The position numbers were made by a program, and so were the translations under genes. The notes under the pieces are model-generated. The model did not search any database. It was not told the origin of the DNA and saw only the letters and a list, made by a program, of their open reading frames with translations. 64,000 bases of DNA from Impatiens glandulifera (Eukaryota; Streptophyta; Magnoliopsida; Ericales; Balsaminaceae): NCBI RefSeq assembly GCF_907164915.1, contig NC_061867.1, positions 31,803,751 to 31,867,750 on the forward strand, in the 5' to 3' direction. Positions 47,262 to 60,162 of the stretch are shown one piece after another (position 1 is the first letter of the stretch; every line of letters starts with the position of its first letter).

Positions 47262-50200
47262 AAAAAAACACGTTAATTATGAACATTTTTTATTAATGTT
47301 TTATGTTTTGACAAAAAACAAAAAATAAAAACGTATAAACGTACGATTTAAAACAAAACACGTATTTTTCAAACATTTTTAATTGATTTTGGATGATTTT
47401 ACGAAAAAACACAAAACAAAAGCATATAAACGTACGATTTAAACAAAAAACACGTTAATTTTGAACATTTTTAATTGATTTTTTATGTTTTTACGACAAA
47501 AACACAAAAAAAACGTGAAAACGTACAATTTAAAACCAAATACGTTAATTTCGAACATTTGGAATTGATTTTTGATGTTTTTATGAAAGAACACAAAACA
47601 ATAAAGTATAAACGTATGATTTAAACAAAAAACACGTTAATTTCGAATATGTTTATTTGATTTTTGATGTTTTTTCTAAAAAACACATTATAAAAAACGT
47701 GAAATATATAATTTAAAACAAAACACGTAATTCGAACATTTTAAATTGATTTTTTTATGTTTTTACGAAAAAAAACACAAAAAAATAAACGTACAAACGT
47801 ACAATTTAAACAAAAAAACATAAATTTCAAACATTTTTAATTGATTTTTGATGTTTTAATAAAAACGCATAATAAAAACGTGAAAACGTACAATTTAAAA
47901 CAAAACACGTTAATTTCGAACATTTTTAAATGATTATTTATGTTTTTACGAAAGAACACAAAATAAAAGCATATAAACGTACGATTTAAACAAAAAACAT
48001 GTTAATTTCAAATATTTTAATAGATTTTTTATGTTTTTACGAAAGAACACAAAACAAAAGCGTATAAACGTACGATTTAAACAAAAAACACGTTAATTTC
48101 GAACATTTTTAATTGATTTTTTATATTTTTACGAAAAAACACAAAACAAATGCGTATAAACGTACGATTTAAACAAAAACCACGTTAATTTCGAACATCT
48201 TTAATTTATTTTTGATATTTTTAAGAAAAAAACACAAAACAAATGCGTATAGACGTACGATTTAAACAACAAACACGTTAATTTCGAACATTTTTTAATT
48301 GATTTTTGATGTTTTTACAAAAAAAACGAATAATAAAAACGTGAAAATGTACAATTTAAAACCAAACACGTTAATTTCGAACATTTTTAATTGATTTTTT
48401 ATGTTTTAACGAAAGAACACAAAACAAAAGCGTATAAACGTACGAATTAAACAAAAATCACGTTAATTTCGAAAAATTTTAATTGATTTTTTATGTTTTT
48501 ACGAAAGAACACAAAACAAAATAGTATAAACGTACGAATTAAACAAAAAACACGTTTATTTTGAACAATTTTAATTGATTTTTTATGTTTTACGAAAAAA
48601 CACAAAACAAAAGCGTATAAACGTACGATTTAAACAAAAGTCTCGTTAATTTGAAACATATTAATAGTTTTTTATATTTTTACGAAAGAACACAAAACAA
48701 CAAATATAGACGTACGATTTAAAACTTATAATTTAAAAGAAAACACGTGAATTTCAAACATTTTTAATTGATTTTTTATGTTTTTTCGAAAGAACATAAA
48801 ACAAAAGCGTATAAACGTACGATTTAAACAAAAATCATGTTAAACTCAAACATTTTTAATTGATTTTTGATGTTTTTACGAAAAAACACAAAACAAAAGC
48901 GTATAAACGTACGATTTAAATAGAAAAACGGGTTAATTTCAAACATTTTAATTGTTTTTACGAAATAAACACACAAAAAAACGTGAAAACGTACAATTTA
49001 AAACAAAACACGTTAATTTCGAACATTTATAATTGATTTTTGATGTTTTTACGAAAAACAAAAAAAAACGTATAAACGTACGATTTAAATAAAAAACAAG
49101 CTAATTTCGAACATTTTTAATTGATTTTTGATTTTAACGAAAAAAACACAAAATAAAAATGTAAAAACGTACAATTTAAAACAAAACACGTTAATTTCGA
49201 ACATTTAGAATTGATTTTTGATGTTTTTATGAAAGAACACAAAACAATAGCGTTTAGACGTACGATTTAAACAAAAAACACGTTAATTTCGAATATTTTT
49301 AATTGATTTTTGATGTTTTTACAAAAAAACACATAATAAAAACATGATATTGTACAATTTAAAACAAAACACGTTAATTTATAACATTTTTAATTTATTT
49401 GTTATGTTAAAAAAATACAAAATAAAACCGTAAAAACGTACAATTTAAAACAAAACATGTTAATTTCGAACATTTTTAATTGATTTTATATGTTTTAACG
49501 AAAGAACACAAAACAAAAGCGTATAAACGTACGAATTAAACAAAAATCACGTTAATTTCGAACATTTTAAATTGATTTTTTATGTTTTTACGAAAAAAAA
49601 CACAAAAAATAAACGTACAAACGTACGATTTAAACAAAAAAACATAAATTTCGAACATTTTTAATTGATTTTTGATATTTTAATAAAAACACACAAAAAA
49701 AACGTAAAAATGTACAATTTAAAACAAAATATGTTAATTTCGAACATGTTTAGTTGATTTTTGATGTTTTTACGAAAAAACACAAAGTAAAAGCGTATAA
49801 ACGTACGATTTAAACAAAAACCAAGTTAATTTCAAACATTTTTAATTAATTTTTTATGTTTTTACGAAAGAACACAAAACAAAAGCGTATAAACGTACGA
49901 TTTAAACAAAAAACACGTTAATTTCGAACATTTTTAATTGATTTTTGATGTTTTTACGAAAGAACACAAAACAAAAACGTATAAACGTACGATTTAAACA
50001 AAAATCAAGTTAATTTCAAATATCTTAATTATTTTTTATGTTTTTATGAAAGAACACAAAACAAAAGTGTATAGACGTACGATTTAAACAACAAACACGT
50101 TAATTTCGAACATTTTTAATTGATTTTTGATGTTTTTACAAAAAAAAACGAATAATAAAAACGTGAAAATGTACTATTTAAAACCAAACACGTTAATTTC

Positions 50201-51185
50201 GAACATTTTTAATTGATTTTTTATGTTTTAACGAAAGAACACAAAACAAAAGCGTATAAACGTACGAATTAAACAAAAATCACGTTAATTCGAAAATTTG
50301 TAATTGATTTTTTATGTTTTTACGAAAGAACACAAAACAAAATAGTATAAACGTACGATTTAAACAAAAAACAGGTTAATATTGAACATTTTTAATTGAT
50401 TTTTGATATTTTTACGAAAGAACACAAAACAAAAGCGTATAAACGTACGATTTAAACAAAATCTCCGTTAATTTGAAACATATTAATAGTTTTTTATATT
50501 TTTACGAAGAACACAAACAACAAATATAGACGTACGATTTAAAACTTATAATTTAAAAGAAAACACGTGAATTTCAAACATTTTTAATTGATTTTTTATG
50601 TTTTTTTCGGAAGAACACAGAACAAAAGCGTATAAACGTACGATTGAAACAAAAATCACGTTAATTTCAAACATTTTTAATTGATTTTTGATGTTTTTAC
50701 GAAAAAAACAAAAGATAAAAACGTGAAAACGTACAATTTAAAACAAAACACGTTAATTTCGAACATTTTTAATTGATTTTTGATGTTTTAACGAAAGAAC
50801 ACAAAACAAAAGCATATAAACGTATGATTTAAACAAAAAAACAAGTTAATTTCGAACATTTTTAATTGATTTTTGATATTTTTACGAAACAACACAATAA
50901 AAGCGTATAAACGTACGAATTAAACAAAAAACATGTTAATTTCGAACATTTTTAATTAATTTTTGATGTTTTTACGAAAAAAACACAAAATAAAAACATG
51001 AAAATGTATAATTTAAAACAAAACACGTTAATTTCGAACATTTTTAATTGATTTTTTATGTTTTTACGAAAGAACACAAAACAAAAGCGTGTAAACGTAC
51101 TAATTAAAAAAAAATCACATTAATTTCGAACATTTTTAATTAATTTTTTATGTTTTTATGAAAGAACAACAAAACACAAGTATTT

Positions 51186-51259
51186 AAACCCGAAACCTTA
51201 AACCATAAACCCTAAACCCTAAACCTGAAACCCGAAACCCTAAACCTTAAACCCTAAAC
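51186..51259. repeat. Telomere-like block 5
   Basis: Same series of degenerate heptamers as block 4, 3998 bp further on, flanked by TATTTAAA and CAAAAAAACACGTTAATTATG (split as a monomer would be). Confidence 0.9.
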
Positions 51260-53361
51260 AAAAAAACACGTTAATTATGAACATTTTTTATTAATGTTTT
51301 ATGTTTTGACGAAAAAACAAAAAATAAAAACGTATAAACGTACGATTTAAAACAAAACACGTATTTTTCAAACATTTTTAATTGATTTTTGATGTTTTTA
51401 CGAAAAAACACAAAACAAAAGCATATAAACGTACGATTTAAACAAAAAACACGTTAATTTTGAACATTTTTAATTGATTTTTGATGTTTTTACGAAAACA
51501 ACAAAATAAAAACGTGAAAACGTACAATTTAAAACAAAACACGTTAATTTCGAACATTTTCAATTGATTTTTGATGTTTTTTACAAAAAAACACAAAACA
51601 CTAGCGTATAAACGTACGGTTTTAATAAAAAAACACATTAATTTCGAATATTTTTAATTGATTTTTGATGTTTTTTTCAAAAAAACCACATAATAAAAAC
51701 GTGAAAATGTATAATTTAAAACAAAACACATTAATTTCGAACGTTTTAAATTGATTTTTTATGTTTTTACGAAAAAAAACACAAAAAATAAACGTATAAA
51801 CGTACGATTTAAACAAAAAACATAAATTTCGAACATTTTAATTGATATTTGATGTTTTAAAAAAAACACACAAAAAAACGTAAAAACGTACAATTTAAAA
51901 CAAAACACGTTAATTTCGAACATGTTTAGTTGATTTTTATGTTTTTACGAAAGAACACAAAATAAAAGCATATAAACGTACGATTTAAACAAAAAACATG
52001 TTAATTTCAAACATTTTTAATTTGATTTTTTTATGTTTTTACGAAAGAACACAAAACAAAAGCGTATAAACGTACAAATTAAACAAAAAACACGTTAATT
52101 TCGAACATTTTTAATTGATTTTTTATATTTTACGAAAAAACACAAAACAAAAACATATAAACGTACGATTTAAACAAAAATCACGTTAATTTCAAATATC
52201 TTAATTATTTTTTATGTTTTTACGAAAGAACACAAAACAAAAGTGTATAGACGTACGATTTAAACAACAATCAAGTTAATTTCGAACATTTTTAATTGAT
52301 TTTTGATGTTTTTACAAAAAAAAAAAAACGAATAATAAAACGTGGAAAATGTACAATTTAAAATAAAACACTTTAATTTAGAACATTTTTAATTGATTTT
52401 TTATGTTTTTACGTAAGAACACAAAACAAAGCGTATAAACGTACGATTGAAATAAAAAAAAATTAATTCCGAACATTTTTAATTGATTTTTCATATTTTT
52501 ACGAAAGAACACAAAACAAAATAGTATATAAACGTACGAATTAAACAAAAAACACGTTTATTTTGAACAATTTTAATTGATTTTTTATGTTTTACGAAAA
52601 AACACAAAACAAAAGCGTATAAACGTACGATTTAAACAAAAGTCTCGTTAATTTGAAACATATTAATAGTTTTTTATATTTTTACGAAAGAACACAAAAC
52701 AACAAATATAGACGTACGATTTAAAACTTATAATTTAAAAGAAAACACGTGAATTTCAAACATTTTTAATTCATTTTTAATATTTTTATGAAAGAACACA
52801 GAACAAAAGCATATAAACGTACAATTTAAACAAAAATCACGTTAATTTCAAACATTTTTAATTGATTTTTGATGTTTTTACGAAACAAAACACAAAATAA
52901 AAACGTGAAAACGTACAATTTAAAACAAAACACGTTAATTTCGAACTTTTTAATTATTTTTTTATGTTTTAACGAAAGAACACAAAACAAAAGCATATAA
53001 ACGTACGATTTAAACAAAATCAAGTTAATTTCGAACATTTTTAATTGATTTTTTATGTTTTTTACGAAACAACACAATAAAAGCGTATAAACGTACGAAT
53101 TAAACAAAAAACATGATAATTTCGAACATTTTTAATTAATTTTTGATGTTTTTACGAAAAAACACAAAATAAAAACATGAAAATATGGAATTTAAAACAA
53201 AACACGTTAATTTCGAACATTTTTAATTGATTTTTTATGTTTTTATGAATAACACAAAACAAAAGCGTGTAAACGTACTAATTAAAAAAAAATCACATTA
53301 ATTTCGAACATTTTTAATTAATTTTTTATGTTTTTATGAAAGAACACAAAACACAAGTATT

Positions 53362-53435
53362 AAACCCGAAACCTTAAACCATAAACCCTAAACCCTAAAC
53401 CTGAAACCCGAAACCCTAAACCTTAAACCCTAAAC
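53362..53435. repeat. Telomere-like block 6
   Basis: Same series as blocks 4 and 5, 2176 bp after block 5, matching the 2.17-kb higher-order period. Confidence 0.9.
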
Positions 53436-56400
53436 AAAAAAACACGTTAATTATGAACATTTTTTATTAATTTTTATGTTTTGACAAAAAACAAAAAATA
53501 AAAACGTATAAACGTACGATTTAAAACAAAACACGTATTTTTCAAACATTTTTAATTGATTTTGGATGTTTTTACGTAAGAACACAAAACAAAAAGCATA
53601 TAAACGTACGATTTAAACAAAAAACACGTTAATTTTGAACATTTTTAATTGATTTTTTATGTTTTTACGACAAAAACACAAAAAAAACGTGAAAACGTAC
53701 AATTTAAAACCAAATACGTTAATTTCGAACATTTGGAATTGATTTTTGATGTTTTTATGAAAGAACACAAAACAATAAAGTATAAACGTAAGATTTAAAC
53801 AAAAAACACGTTAATTTCGAATATGTTTATTTGATTTTTGATGTTTTTTCTAAAAAACACATTATAAAAACGTGAAAATATATAATTTAAAACAAAACAC
53901 GTTAATTTCGAACATTTTAAATTGATTTTTTATGTTTTTACGAAAAAAAACACAAAAAATAAACGTACAAACGTACAATTTAAACAAAAAAACATAAATT
54001 TCAAACATTTTTAATTGATTTTTGATGTTTTAACAAAAACACACAAAAAAAAACGTAAAAACGTACAATTTAAAACAAAATATGTTAATTTCGAACATGT
54101 TTAGTTGATTTTTGATGTTTTTACGAAAGTACACAAAATAAAAGCATATAAACGTACGATTTAAACAAAAAACATGTTAATTTCAAACATTTTTAATTTG
54201 ATTTTTTTATGTTTTTACGAAAGAACACAAAATAAAAGCGTATAAACTTACAAAATAAACAAAAAAACACGTTAATTTCGAACATTTTTAATTGATTTTT
54301 CATATTTTTACGAAAAAAACACAAAACAAATGCATTTAAACGTACGATTTAAACAAAAATCACGTTAATTTTAAACATTTTTAATTTATTTTTGATGTTT
54401 TTACGAAAGAACACAAAACAAAAGTGTATAAACGTACGATTTAAACAACAAACACGTTAATTTCGAACATTTTTAATTGATTTTTGATGTTTTTACAAAA
54501 AAAAAAACGAATAATAAAAACGTGAAAATGTACAATTTAAAACCAAACACGTTAATTTCGAACATTTTTACTTGATTTTTTATGTTTTTACTAAAGAACA
54601 CAAAACAAAAGCGTATAAACGTACGAATTAAACAAAAAACACATTAATTTCGAAAAATTTTAATTGATTTTTTATGTTTTTACGAAAGAACACAAAACAA
54701 TAGCGTACGATTTAAACAAAAAACACGCTAATTTCGAACATTTTTAATTAATTTTTTATGTTTTACGAAAAAACACAAAACAAAAGCGTATAAACGTACG
54801 ATTTAAACAAAAGTCTCGTTAATTTGAAACATATTAATAGTTTTTTATATTTTTACGAAAGAACACAAAACAACAGATATAGACGTACGATTTAAAACTT
54901 ATAATTTAAAAGAAAACACGTGAATTTCAAACATTTTTAATTGATTTTTTATGTTTTTTCGAAAGAACATAAAACAAAAGCGTATAAACGTACGATTTAA
55001 ACAAAAACCAAGTTAATTTCAAACATTTTTAATTGATTTTTGATGTTTTTACGAAAGAACACAAAACAAAAGCGTATAAACGTACGATTTAAATAGAAAA
55101 ACGGGTTAATTTCAAACATTCTAATTGTTTTTACGAAATAAACATAAAAAACGTGAAAACGTACAATTTAAAACAAAACACGTTAATTTCGAACATTTAT
55201 AATTGATTTTTGATGTTGTAACGAAAAAAAGCGAATAAACGTACGATTTAAACAAAAAACACGTTAATTTCGAACATTTTTAATTGATTTTTAATGTTTT
55301 TACGAAAATAAACAAAATAAAAATGTGAAAACGTACGATTTAAAACAAAACACGTTAATTTCGAACATTTTTAATTGATTTTTGATATTTTTACGAAAGA
55401 ACACAAAACAAAAGCGTATAAACGTATGATTTAAACAAAAAACACGTTAATTTCGAATATTTTTAATTGATTTTTGATGTTTTTTTCAAAAAAACCACAT
55501 AATAAAAACATGATATTGTACAATTTAAAACAAAACACGTTAATTTATAACATTTTTAATTTATTTGTTATGTTAAAAAAATACAAAATAAAACCGTAAA
55601 AACGTACAATTTAAAACAAAACATGTTAATTTCGAACATTTTTAATTGATTTTATATGTTTTAACGAAAGAACACAAAACAAAAGCGTATAAACGTACGA
55701 ATTAAACAAAAATCACGTTAATTTCGAACATTTTAAATTGATTTTTTATGTTTTTACGAAAAAAAAACACAAAAAATAAACGTACAAATGTACGATTTAA
55801 ACAAAAAAACATAAATTCGAACATTTTTAATTGATTTTTGATATTTTAATAAAAACACACAAAAAAAACGTAAAAATGTACAATTTAAAACAAAACACGT
55901 TAATTTCGAACATGTTTAATTAATTTTTGATGTTTTTACGAAAGAACACAAAACAAAAACGTATAAACGTACGATTTAAACAAAAAACACGTTAATTTCA
56001 AACATCTTTCATTTTTTTTTGATGTTTTTACGAAAAAAATACAAAACAAATGCGTATAAACGTACGATTTAAACAAAAATCAATTTAATTTCGAACATTT
56101 TTAATTGATTTTTCATATTTTTACGAAAAAAACACAAAACAAATGCATTTAAACGTACGATTTAAACAAAAATCAAGTTAATTTTAATATCTTAATTATT
56201 TTTTATGTTTTTATGAAAGAACACAAAACAAAAGTGTATAAACGTACGATTTAAACAACAAACACGTTAATTTCGAACATTTTTTAATTGATTTTTTGAT
56301 GTTTTTACAAAAAAAAACGAAATAAAAACGTGAAAATGTACTATTTAAACAAAACACGTTAATTTCGAACATTTTTAATTTATTTTTGATATTTTTACGA

Positions 56401-58124
56401 AAGAACACAAAACAAAAGCGTATAAACGTACGATTTAAACAAAAAAACACGTTAATTTTGAACATATTTAATTGATTTTTTATGTTTTTACGAAAGAACA
56501 CAAAACAAAAGCGTATAAACGTACGATTTAAACAAAAAAACACGTTAATTTCGAAAACTTTTAACTTATTTTTTACGTTTTAACGAAAAAACACAAAACA
56601 AAATCGTATAAATGTATGAATTAAACAAAAGTCTCGTTAATTTGAAACATCTTAATAGTTTTTTATATTTTTACGAAAGAACACAAAACAACAGATATAG
56701 ACGTACGATTTAAAACGTATAATTTAAAAGAAAACACGTTAATTTCAAACATTTTTAATTGATTTTTTATGTTTTTACGAAAGAGCACAAAACAAAACCG
56801 TATAAACGTACGATTTAAACAGAAAGCACGTTAATATCGAACATTTTTAATTGATTTTTTATGTTTTTACGAAAGAACACAAAACAAAGCGTATAAACGT
56901 ACGATTTAAACAAAAAAACAGATTAATTTCAAACATTTTAATTGTTTTTATGAAATAAACACACACAAAAAACGTGAAAACGTACAATTTAAAACAAAAC
57001 ACGTTAATTTCGAAATTTTTAATTGAGTTTTTATGTTTTTACAAAAAACAAAAAAAAAACCTATAAACGTACGATTTAAACAAAAAACAAGCTAATTTCG
57101 AACATTTTTAATTGATTTTTGATTTTAACGAAAAAAACACAATATAAAAACGTAAAAACGTACAATTTAAAACAAAACACGTTAATTTTGAACATTTAGA
57201 ATTGATTTTTGATGTTTTTATGAAAGAACACAAAACAATAGCGTTTAGACGTAAGATTTAAACAAAAAACACGTTAATTTCGAATATTTTTAATTGATTT
57301 TTTTATGTTTTTTCAAAAAAAACACATAATAAAAACATGATATTGTATAATTTAAAACAAAACACGTTAATTTCAAACATTTTTAATTTATTTTTTATGT
57401 TAAAAAAAAAACAAAACAAAACCGTATAAATGTACGATTTAAACAAAATTCAAGTTAATTTTGAACATTTTTAATTGATTTTTGATGTTTTTACGAAAGA
57501 ACACAAAACAAAACCGTATAAACGTATGATTTAAACAGAAAGCACGTTAATTTCGAACATCTTTAATTTATTTTTGATATTTTTACGAAAAAAACACAAA
57601 ACAAATGCGTATAAACGTACGATTTAAACAAAAATCAAGTTAATTTTGAACATTTTTAATTGATTTTTGATATTTTTACGAAAAAAAACATAAGATAAAA
57701 ACGTGAAAACATACAATTTAAAACAAAACACGTTAATTTCGAACATTTTTAATTGATTTTTTATGTTTTTATGAAAGAAAAAAAACAAAAGCATATAAAC
57801 GTACGATTTAAACAACAAACACCCTAATTTTGAACATTTTAATTGATTTTTATGTTTTTACGAAAAAAACACAAAATAAAAATGTGAAAACGTACAATTT
57901 AAAAAAAACACGTTAATTTCAAATATTTAGAATTGATTTTTGATGTTTTTATGAAAGAACACAAAACAATAGCGTTTAGACGTAAGATTTAAACAAAAAA
58001 CACGTTAATTTCGAATATTTTTAATTGATATTTGATGTTTTTTCAAATAAAACACATAATAAAAACATGAAAATGTACAATTTAAAAAAAACACGTTAAT
58101 TTCGAACATTTTAAATTGATTTTG

Positions 58125-60162
58125 GTCAATTTAAAAAATACACAGATTTCTTAAGGCCTATTTAGTTCCATTTTACACCAAATAACATTTTTTTGTTCCA
58201 TTGTGTAATGTCTAAAAATGGTCGACATCTTAAAACGTTAATTCGACTCACTAATTTTTTCCTCATAATTTACTTTCCTTTCAAATTCCGAGTGGGATGT
58301 GGAATCAAAATAATAGGCTAAACTAGAGTCTAGTTTGATGTCAATTTCATTAAATCATGTGGCTTAGCTTCCTCTCGAAACTCGTAAAATAAAATGAGAG
58401 TATGACTTCATTTTTCATTAAGAATTTTAATAGTGTAATCTCAATTTATATCTTCATCCGAGTTTTAAAATTTTAATATTTATTATATATATATATAAAT
58501 ATATATTTTGTTAAGAAAATATTTCTTATAAAATTAAATAAAGATTACATATAAAACATTATTTTGCAAATTAAAAATGATAAGGAGTGATAAATTTATT
58601 GACAAAAAAATTGTAAGAAATGACGTGTCATCGTTTACGTTTTAGTGATTGAAAATTTAATAGATAAATAATTTTTTTATTTTCAAATCAATCAATGGAT
58701 GAGACATATTTTCTACATTTTTTGTTAATATATTTCTCACTAAAAGTAACATGTAAAAAAATAAAATGAACAAATTAAAATTATAGATGTTAAATAATAC
58801 AAATTTGTAAATATTAAATTTATAATGAAAATTGTAAGCACTAAAAATATATACTCCAATTTATAATATTAAAATATTTATTTTTACTTATATTTACAGA
58901 AATAAAATCAAAATAATTAACCTCCTAGCTAAAAAACAAATTAAAATAATTAATTAGATTAATTATTATAATAATTAGAGCCTGATTAATTAAGGGAAAT
59001 AATCAAAATATTAAAAATAAAATTATTTAAAATAAATGTTATACTCATTTATCTAAAAATAATTTTAAAAAAAATAAGAGACAAAAAAATAATTTAGAAT
59101 AAATTGTTATATCCATTTCATTTAAAACAATTATTTAATTAACATTAAAAATATATAAAAACAAAACAAAAATTGGTAAAATATTTTTTATATTTATTTT
59201 AATATTTTTTATTTAAAAAGATCAAAATTAAAGCTAATAAGATAAATGAAAAATTAATTTCAAATAAACCCCTAATAATTTAATAAAAAAAAATATATTT
59301 GTGATCTATTTGTGTGGCCAAAATTAAAGGAATTAGTTGCAGCGCATGCTAGAACCATCGGATGAGCGCTAGCGCTTAGAAAAGAGTCGCGTAACAGGTT
59401 GCAGCCATATAAATGCGCGCCCGGGCATTAACAGACAGCCCAAACGCAACGGCGCTAGACGGAATGCCCGAAGACGCTCAAAACAACGTCATTTTGAGCA
59501 CCACATTTGTCTCCAATACGACGCCGGAGTGGATAAGCTCTGTAGATCCGTGTTGATCTTGTCTTTTTGCAACTTGACCATTGGTCCTCCAAATTGACTA
59601 ATTCAAATCCTAGAATGATCACTCTACGATGGTGATCATTTCCCTATTTTCCGGGCACTTGAGCTAAGAATAGGGAAATGCCATTAAGGAATTTTGGCTG
59701 ATCTAATTCACTGGGTTGGATCAACCGACTTAAGAATGCTATAAATAGCTTCCCTGAATAATTTTGAAGCAAAAGAATCAACTCATAACCTCCAAATTGA
59801 AGAAAATCAAAAATCCGCCATTAAAGCTTGAAGTTTTCTTATTTTTAAATTTTTGTTTGAGGTCTTAAAGCTTGGATATAAGCATCCAGAAAGTTTTCCT
59901 AAGCATCAATGAGTGTTCTCCAATTCTTGGTAAAGTTCCAAACACCCTCTAATTCATATTTACAGTTTGAATTTGAAATTTATATATTTCAAATTGTATA
60001 AGCTTTTATGCTTAATGTTTGGTATTTTATGGTTAAAAATTCATCCCTAGATAATTTAGAAACTATCAGAATATGATAGATCTGATCAATCGATCTAAAT
60101 AAAAAAATCCAAATTTGAATTTTAAAAATAAAAAAACGGGTTTGTTGTTATTGGGTTAATTT
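58125..60162. other. AT-rich non-coding DNA between satellite and element 3b
   Basis: No ORF of useful length and no similarity seen to the repeats around it. 58125-59330 is very AT-rich. 59335-59520 is a short GC-rich patch with GCGCTAGCGC and GCGCGCCCGGGC. 59590-59960 has a TATA-like CTATAAATAG (about 59740) followed by a leader-like stretch, which could be a promoter or an unrecognised LTR. Nothing further can be supported. Confidence 0.5.

Larger units (their letters stand above)
46591..56700. repeat. Higher-order satellite repeats of about 1.82 kb and 2.17 kb
   Basis: The rare variant GTCTCGTTAATTTGAAACAT (first copies at 48639, 52640, 54812 and 56630; a close variant at 50460) recurs with spacings of about 1.82, 2.18, 2.17 and 1.82 kb, i.e. 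20 or 24 monomers. Larger duplicated segments are offset about 6.17 kb: 46591/52770, 47493/53667 and 49381/55547. Confidence 0.82.
38992..58124. repeat. AT-rich satellite array, right arm (monomer about 91 bp)
   Basis: Continuation of the array at 14215-26069 with the same A and B monomer subtypes. It contains telomere-like blocks 2-6 and long higher-order repeats (about 1.82 and 2.17 kb) from 46.6 to 57 kb. The last clear monomer ends at about 58124. Apparent ORFs on the minus strand are Phe/Asn/Lys-rich translations of the repeat and are not genes. Confidence 0.96.

Noticed and set aside
15924..57818. Many short minus-strand ORFs rich in Phe, Asn, Lys and Cys inside the satellite
   Set aside because: They are translations of the 91-bp repeat, shift frame with small indels and show no domain; artefacts of an AT-rich array.
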